Shown here: one piece after another, positions 57,380 through 64,000 of the stretch
Position numbering within the stretch: position 1 is the first letter of the stretch
Layout: every line of letters starts with the position of its first letter
Assembly (NCBI GenBank): GCA_950295325.1
Contig: OX485805.1
Location: 45,966,758-46,030,757 of the forward strand
DNA: 64,000 bases
Direction of reading: 5' to 3'
DNA from: Polytrichum commune
Taxonomy: Eukaryota > Streptophyta > Polytrichopsida > Polytrichales > Polytrichaceae
Translations under genes and position numbers: made by a program
The notes under the pieces: model-generated
Told to the model about the DNA's origin: nothing
The model's database searches: none
What the model saw: only the letters and a program-made list of their open reading frames with translations

Positions 57380-60348
57380 GACGATTACTAGCAAGCCCAA
57401 CATAATGGTTGTCCTCGTCAAACTCCTCACAAACTCTCCATTCTCCAAAGCCTAGTCTCCGATGCAGGAACATCTACACGACTTTGTGGTCAAAAACCAT
57501 GCCTTAAAATAAGGGGACCATCTTGATGAATGTCCATCAAAGCTGAACAAACATGTGTCCAATAGCCTATGCAAGTTTCATATTGGTGGCAAAATGATCC
57601 ACCAACATTCACTACCCACAAACAAATCCCAATATTGTATGAAGCCCGATATGCCTTTTAAAATGTTCTTCGCATTCTTCATGGATATTGGTTTGTAAGG
57701 TTTGGACTCCCCATCCAGTAACATCATCTTACCCTCCTCATCAACACACCAAACAAGAAGCCCTTGTGGTCGGCTTCAATCTTGCATCGTACACAATAGC
57801 TTGTATTACATGGCCAGAATACCGTTATCACGCACATAAAAACCAAAATTGTTGAGCCTTTGTGTGCCCAATCAGATGATGAACTCCACTCCGAAGATAT
57901 GTTTCTATAAATGTTTTGAAGTCTTGCACCTCCTCAATCATATGTGGGATGATGGGAGCGTTGTTCAAATCCATATACAACTTCATTGTAGGTAGGATTT
58001 TTGGATTGAATTCCGTTCAACAAAACCACAAAGGAAAAACTAAATAGGTGATAGATAGAACTCTAATTATCACTATTAGGTTAATTGATATGTCACAAGG
58101 ATTTAGGAATGAGATCTAAATACAAAACCTAAGTGAAACTTTTTTTAAGTATCTTTTGGAAAAATATGAGATTAAGGAGTGGATTTTGAGGGTCACTCAG
58201 TGCAGTACTTGCAATTGCGCAATCTCTCCCTCATGGCCAACCATAGTCCAGTAGTAACGACTTGCTATACCATGGATTTTTAATGCAAGGAGTCTCAACT
58301 CATCAAATGTCTTTTGGAGTAACCAATAACCACATGTAAATTGGGCCAAGGGCATTCCAATATCAACAATATTTTCTCCTTAATTATATGATAATTTAAT
58401 AGATCATGAAATACTATAGAATGAACCTTGCAGGTTACAACATATATTGATTTTTATTTATTTTAATGAGGCAACAATTGTCCTTACCTGGACCAACTGA
58501 AGGACTTCTACCTGTGAGTTTCCAAAGCCATTAGCCATAACAAGTTAGTTCATATGCTACTACCATAGTTTATTTTATTTTATTTTTCTTTGACTACACT
58601 TTATGTGGGTCTTTGGTTCATTAATTTTGAAATGATTCATATGTTGATCTCTAATATCCCTTTTGTAATAGACATTTAATTGGGATAATTTGTAGAGTCC
58701 ATCCCAGGCGGTAGAGTTCAATTTTTTTATTATATGCCTTTATGCAATTACAAGATTAATTAGATATGATGAAATTACTTGAGAAAAATGTTAAAAAAAA
58801 TGGCCAACTCATTTGGCCATCAACCTTTGATACAAGGTACTTCAGTGGCATGTAGCACATCACCTTATCCTTGTTATGCTACATCACTTTGACTCTTCAA
58901 TAGACCATGTTCAAGATGGATCATGTAACCTTCATGCCTCTTCCATAATGTGTACTCTTTGTATGGCCCTTCTAGGCTCCCTTTTATGCAATGGTTGGTG
59001 GTGGATTCCATTGACTATGGGATAATTTTGATCGCTAGTAGACAACTCCCTCTTTCAAGGATCACGTCATGGTCTCCAGTCCTTGTTTCTTCACCTCCAA
59101 CAAACTATTGTATCAATGTTGGCTAGTGCTTTGTTTCTCACAAATCCCAGAGCTTCATGCCATGATTTTTCTCCACAAAGATTATGGCTTTAACAATTAA
59201 TTTTTTATGGATTCAACTACTTTCTACCCGAGAGTCGATACTTTGAAAAACCCAGTTTGTTTCGAACAACTTGCAGTAGTCGAATTGCTTTGCGCAATAT
59301 TTACTTAAGGACTAAGTTTATGAATTCCAAGGCTTTTCACATGGATTACTCACTTGTAGACTATGGCTGCAATAAATTATGAGTGTGTCAATTTGTTGCA
59401 GTGAATAGCTTCTTATTTATTTATGGTTCATTCCTCAAGACTTCTCACCTTGTGGAATTGACTTAGGCTAGTGCGCCACTAATGCTTTCAATGTAGAACA
59501 CATGTTTTCTTGAGAAGATGGTAACCATTCAAATGAGACACTTGACCATGAATAAATCCAATGTGCAACAAACAATTGGTCACTTCCCAAATCTACGTAT
59601 TAGAAGCTATGGTGATTCTCTCAAAGGCTTCACACCTTGTAATTTTAGTTTAAATTATAGCCATGACAAACTTCTTCACTTAAACACTTCACCCTATTCT
59701 TAAGGTTCAAGCTAATGGCCATGCCAACATTCATGATAAATTGTTAGATTTGATTATTTTTCAAAAGATGTTACTTTATCAACCAAGGGCTTTCCACCTT
59801 GGAATTCTCATAGACTATGGTGATGCTCAAAAATTCTTAATAATCTCAATTTGCTCTCTTCCTGAGAGCTTAGTCAATAGATTTTAACCATCACACAAAG
59901 CCAATACAATCAAATAGTATCTCATAAATAATCATACAACATAAGCCAAGGTTTCACACCTTCTTGTTGCACTCAAACTATGGCCCTTGGCAAAATTCCA
60001 TAATTTTAGGTCAACTTTCACTCCCTTCTTCAAGAATGAAACTTATAGATTACACAATTATGGAGAAAATTGTCACCACTATCTGTTACGAACCTCTCAC
60101 CAGTTGGCAATTTGTTTCTTGACAACAAAATCTCAAAGTAAAGAATTGAAACAAACACCAATTTTATTTCTTCTTCTAAGTACAAACCACAACCAAATAA
60201 AGTTTGGTCAACGAAGCTCTACCACCCGACCATAGGAGAGAGACAAAAAAGATCCCCTCTCCTCCCCCGAGCTTCCTCTTATACCGAAACACTACTTTTA
60301 CTTTCTATATTTACATATAGCAAAAGTATTCTATTCATAGCTCTATCT

Positions 60349-60826
60349 CATAGTTCTACTATGAATCTTCTATCTTTGGTTCTTCTAGAACCTTCTTTCA
60401 TCTCTTATCTCAATTCCATTCTTCCAATTGAAACTGTCTAATTCCAATTGGATTCATCCATTCTTCTTTCTAGTTGGAACTGTCTAATTCCAACTAAATA
60501 CATCCATCCTTCATTCCAGTTGGAACTGTCTAATTCCAACTTGGTTCATCCAACCTTTCTCTTAGTTGGAACTGTCTAATTCCAACTAGCTTTATCTATT
60601 CATTGAGAGTTGTCTAACTCCAATGAATAACTTCCAAATATGGAGTGGTCTAACTCCTGTGCACCTCATCGAGAGTTGTCTAACTCACATGCACATGTTC
60701 TCAATTGGAATGGTCTAGTTCCAATGCACTAAATGCGGAGCTGTCTAACTCCAGTGCACATGTTGTCAATCTGGAGTTGTCTTACTCCTTTCCATTCATC
60801 CTCAACTGAGAGTTGTCTAGCTCTCA
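60349..60826. repeat. Array of covarying hairpins with a near-constant loop
   Basis: Consecutive inverted repeats: CATAG/CTATG (60349), GGTTC/GAACC (60378), CCAATTG-type (60423), TAGTTGGAA/TTCCAACTA (60471, perfect 9 bp), a near-copy (60516), another perfect one (60563), TATTCATTG/CAATGAATA with an inner GAGTT/AACTC stem (60597), GGAGT/ACTCC (60642), GAGTT/AACTC (about 60673), ATTGGAA/TTCCAAT (60704), GGAG/CTCC (60737), GGAGT/ACTCC (60773) and TGAGAG/CTCTCA (60807). The loops are TTCTA in the first two and TGTCTAA or GGTCTA variants in the rest. Stem changes are paired, so the fold is kept while sequence changes. Confidence 0.8.
60383..60395. promoter_or_regulatory. Heat-shock-element-like motif in the solo LTR
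   Basis: TTCTAGAACCTTC matches the alternating TTCnnGAAnnTTC pattern bound by heat shock factors. It sits inside an LTR, as in heat-activated plant retrotransposons, but also overlaps the second hairpin, so it may be incidental. Confidence 0.35.
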
Positions 60827-62715
60827 TCTTTCTCTGCTTACACACTGGCACATGTAGTTAGAATATTCCTTAATAATTCTAGTTACATTACACTATCTCT
60901 AACTCATTACAAGACATTTCAAAACCAAGGGCTTCACACCCAATATTGAACTTCTTACAATTGTCCTATTCAAGCTTCAAGAAATCCCATCTCTTCCCGA
61001 GGGAGATACTAATTTTTGATACAACCACTTGAGTATATAAAACAATTGCTACCTCTCATTATGGCCTACAAGGTTAAATGGGATAGGGGAGTACGGTGCT
61101 TGACCCTCAAGAGTTGTGACTATCCATAACCAAAACTCAAGAGGTTTTGCTAATTTCCCACATGTCTATAGTCTCTTCATTCAAATACCTCCTAATTAAC
61201 CCTTGCCAATGGTTAGAACGTCCAATTTAGCATTATTAACCTTCTTTTGGCTTAATAATCATTAAAAACATTGTCTCTTCACTAATTCAAGAACCAAAAT
61301 GAAGATTTGAGCTCAAAAATCACCAAAGCTCAAAATTTGAGCTAATCTAACTAAAAAGTTGGATCACATTCATCAAGATGGTATTGTTGGGAAATCCTCC
61401 TCATGCGACTTCATGCTTCACCATCCAGAAGATGCATAAATATCATTGTGCATGTGGCCCACCAATAGAAAAGATACAAACACTTCCTTGAAAATGCCAT
61501 TTGCAACTAGTAAAGACCAGTAGGCAAACACAAATTTGTTTGTATTGTCTTTGGCGCAGTCGTCGAGTTGGACCCACATAATGGGGGATAATTTTTGTGC
61601 AACCACATGCTCATTAGGGGGTTTTGGCAATGAATCCAAGGATGATTATTTTCCATCCAACACCGCCTCATATTGAGGTGTCGATCTAGCATTTTCAAAT
61701 AACGACCTTGAGGAGTACGAATGCAGTTTCTTCTAATCACAAAAAAACTGTGCAAATGAGCCAATGGTGTGGTTTGAATCTACTAGATACAAATCAAGGG
61801 CATATTGGGCAAAGTTGACATCACCATGGCCATGCGCAATTGTCCCTACAAGAACAACCCAAAGGCTTGTTGTTGAGTAAACAATCCAAATATATTACGC
61901 TTATGCTACTAATTACCATAACGAACAAATAGAGTTGTGAGACCCCATAAAACAAAGATTCACAAGCTATGAGACATTGGAGAGAAAAATATTACATGTA
62001 ACCGAAACATGTAGCTTAAAGAGTCCATTTGTAGCCTAGATTCAATGCGTAAAACATGATGAGGTTATTTTGGCATGGTCCATTTTATCATAGATGACCG
62101 TGAGGATTTCCAATGGCCTAGTGATGGACAACGCTTTATTGGTGTAATAATCATTATGATGGGCCTCTCGCATGTTCACGTGCTTAGATTTATTCAATTG
62201 ATGTGCAGCGTAAGACTCGGTCCCAATCGTAATGTATCCAAAGGCGCTTCAATATCTCACATTTGGGACACCGAGCAAACTTGTCACCATGTCTTTTTAT
62301 AATGTAATCGCTAAAGTTTATTTTCTTACTCGCACTCAATTTGGACAACAAAATGAACACAATTAACCTTCTCACCAACCGTATTTACATCCAACAAGAG
62401 GTCTTTCCATTTCGTTCGAATGGGAAGAACCTTTTCAACAACCTTCACCCCTATCTGGAGTCTATGTGTTTTGTGCAGCATTACGTTAGCAAAATACACA
62501 ATGATGGTGGCTAGAGATGCTTGTTGTGTTACTTCTTTAGGTTTCTAGAATCTTAAATTTCCATGATTACAAGATCAACGGCCTTTTTTTGGCATAAGCT
62601 GCTTGTCAATTAAATTTTGCTTTAGACACATCATGAATGATATACCATGCCGTACAACACAAATCTATGCTTTCAAGCATGTTCATCTTGCATCCCATCT
62701 AATTCACATCTCGGT

Positions 62716-62905
62716 TGGGGGGGGGGGGGGGGTCTGAGATGACCCTAAACTACAAGATGATGGTGGAGAGATACCCAAATCTCAAGGACGAGGTTGGCAA
62801 TTCAATTCCCAGCTGTGAAATTTCCTCTCTTCTTGACCGAAAACTTGCTAGGTGGTCAATTGCCTCCTCTGCTTTGGCGCTGGCCTGTCAAAATTATGCC
62901 TTACA
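62716..62905 (+). mobile_element. tRNA-derived SINE-like unit, copy 2
   Basis: After a 16-base G tract, the sequence from GTCTGAGATGACCC shares about 105 bp with the reverse complement of 1880-1988, including GGTGGAGAGATACCC and GTGAAATTTCCTCTC, ending at CTTGAC. The box-B-like site is decayed (CAATTCAATTCCC). It lies inside the DUF7869 gene remnant. An A-rich run follows at 62904-62913. Confidence 0.5.
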
Positions 62906-62921
62906 AAAAAAAACATCTTAA

Positions 62922-63403
62922 GGGGGGGGGGGTCACTAATAAAAATCGTAGAAACAACATGCGATAAAAATAAGGTCTAATATATTCATTGTAGATAAAT
63001 TTTGCAAACAACATACATATAATATAGGAGGTTCTAGAATAGTGAAAGATATTCACATGTAAAAATATCATCACATGTAATGGCCTCTTTTATGTAGTTA
63101 GTATATGTAAAATAACGTGGAAATAATTATTAGGGATAGCGGGTCTAGGGTAGGGTTTGTGCTAGTGGATGAAAAGAGATAATTTTTTGTTGAAAAAACT
63201 TGGATGGATGACTTTGCAAGCTGGCTGACTTGAATGTTATTGAACCAACGTATCCAATGTGGAGTTAATATTCTCTACCTACGTGCCAGGAGGGAGAATT
63301 TTAGCGCATTATTTGAATTGCAATCTTCTTTCCAATTTTCTTTGGTAGTATAAGTAAAATAGGGTATTTTTAAATGATTCCCCAAAAAATTGATAATAAT
63401 TGA
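62922..63403. mobile_element. Truncated inverted copy of the 56515 hAT-like element
   Basis: This is the reverse complement of about 56680-57375, sharing for example AAACAACATG, TAATATATTCATTGTAG, ACATACATATAATATA, GGGTCTAGGGTAGGG and AAATGATTCC. The inner terminus has become a G tract followed by GTCACT. The other end, about 150 bp, is missing. With 56515-57379 it forms a 6-kb-spaced inverted pair. Confidence 0.7.
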
Positions 63404-64000
63404 TAAGGTGTTTTAAAATACACCAATCTTTCATGGCCACTTCTCTATGGACTCATCTATGAGTAGTTTTTGGTGTTTACACTCATTTGCAGAGTGGGAA
63501 AACATGTAATGAATCATACTTTTGTAGGCCTTTGCATAGTCGCATGTTGGCTTGGAGTTCCTCTTGGAGCTGCAAATAACAACACTCATGATCATGCAAG
63601 CCAACGCCTTCAAACATAACATTTTGGAGCGGCCACCTACAGAGTGAAAAACATTGAGTGGGATGCACTTCGGAATGAACAAACAACTCAATGATGACAA
63701 CCCCAACATCCTTATTGCCAAGTGGATATTGGTCAACACAATCATGCAGGTGGGTATTATGACAAACACCCTCCGCAACATGAACTCCACTCTCGTTAAG
63801 GAGGACCACCTCCAAGTTCACCCATTTCAATTTGGAAAGCCCGGAACACTCAACAATAGGCTCCGTATGTACAGATGGCAAAAGAGTCGCCAAATGCATC
63901 TCTTCTTCAGCATCATCAATCTCTCCCTCTCCAACGATGTCAAATTCATCCTTAGAATAAGAGGCCATGTCCATCATGTCCCTTGAGGACCGAGCCACAT

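Larger units (their letters stand above)
60084..60892. mobile_element. Solo LTR with perfect 5-bp target duplication CTATC
   Basis: It begins TGTTACGAACC and ends GTTACATTACA, and CTATC occurs immediately on both sides (60079-60083, 60893-60897). The length is 809 bp and there is no primer-binding site or polypurine tract next to it, as expected after LTR-LTR recombination. It carries a heat-shock-element-like TTCTAGAACCTTC (60383-60395) and the hairpin array at 60349-60826. The family (Copia or Gypsy) cannot be told from an LTR alone. Confidence 0.75.
57987..61368. mobile_element. LTR-type insertion (TG...CA, 5-bp duplication TTCAT), probably a large solo LTR
   Basis: The insertion begins TGTAGGTAGG and ends GGATCACA. 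TTCAT flanks both sides (57982-57986 and 61369-61373). Without it and one copy of TTCAT, the host gene's trace is colinear from the FPTIP motif to YMDLNNAP, apart from a one-base indel, which supports the boundaries. It contains the 809-bp solo LTR at 60084; the remaining 2.57 kb has no coding domain. I see no similarity between its two ends, so it is more likely one large solo LTR than a two-LTR element. AATAAA and TATA-like words occur but are not decisive. Confidence 0.65.
56026..64000 (-). pseudogene. Decayed DUF7869-type transposon gene, interrupted by four insertions
   Basis: Coding islands on the minus strand appear in family order: an N-terminal part (63998-63431, with KDEFDIVGEGEIDDAEEEM and later LCKGLQKYDSLHV); AWYIIHDVSKAKF and AYAKKR (62690-62580); FSDYIIKRHGDKFARCPKCE (about 62315-62230); ILTVIYDKMDHAK (about 62115-62070); GTIAHGHGD, then WVQLDDCAKDN and FLLVGHMHNDI (61850-61410); IPHMIEEVQDFKTFIETYLR followed by IGHTKAQQFWF (57960-57850); and a C-terminal YRPT and WKPRE block ending at the stop at 56026. 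I recognise this motif order as the DUF7869 family of transposon proteins; the D residues of KMDHAK, QLDD and GHMHND look like candidate catalytic positions, which is inference. Many stops and frameshifts make it non-functional. The gene runs off the right edge of the window. Confidence 0.7.

Noticed and set aside
60597-60826. CRISPR-like array (regular short repeats with spacers)
   Set aside because: Repeats are palindromes of varying sequence, spacing is irregular, and the setting is a plant LTR.

Overview
The window looks like plant nuclear DNA: AT-rich, repeat-dense, with intron-containing genes, plant-type splice sites and several classes of plant transposable element. Nothing in it looks bacterial, viral or organellar. 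The F-box/kelch genes and the large DUF7869-type transposon gene are of kinds I associate with seed-free plants (mosses, lycophytes, ferns), but I cannot name the species. No operon logic applies. Recognisable genes cover only a few percent of the sequence.

Host genes. Two paralogous two-exon F-box/kelch-type genes lie on the minus strand, about 9 kb apart: gene 1 (coding exons 42353-42917 and 40412-41082) and gene 2 (51837-52323 and 49694-50367). Both have one phase-1 intron at the same codon and an internal 10-residue tandem repeat. Gene 2 has a 244-246 bp tandem duplication running across its splice donor. Gene 1 is followed by degenerate tandem copies of its own 3' end. A possible multi-exon gene of unknown function lies just upstream of gene 2 (52818-53640, minus), and one acidic exon-like ORF sits at 44856-45077 (minus).

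Left part (1-39 kb). This is almost entirely repeats: a 7-unit tandem array (3.1-4.4 kb), an AACCGGTT minisatellite inside a dispersed repeat (8.57-8.87 kb), a two-copy composite repeat (8.94 and 11.87 kb), and many non-autonomous DNA elements. The main element families are Tourist-like (terminus GGGCCACTTCACAC, target duplication TTA/TAA), TA-flanked elements (CACCGTTTATGG terminus and relatives), CACTA-type elements, and elements with 8-bp target duplications that resemble hAT. A retrotransposon-like region at 22.5-24.6 kb carries six hairpins with a fixed loop.

Right part (56-64 kb). A decayed minus-strand transposon gene of the DUF7869 type has been interrupted at least four times: by an 865-bp hAT-like element with an 8-bp duplication, by a 3.38-kb LTR-like insertion with a 5-bp duplication, and by a SINE-like unit and a truncated second hAT-like copy. 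The LTR-like insertion itself holds an 809-bp solo LTR with a perfect 5-bp duplication. That solo LTR contains the most striking structure in the window: about thirteen consecutive hairpins whose stems differ from one another by paired changes while the loop (TGTCTAA or TTCTA type) stays nearly fixed.
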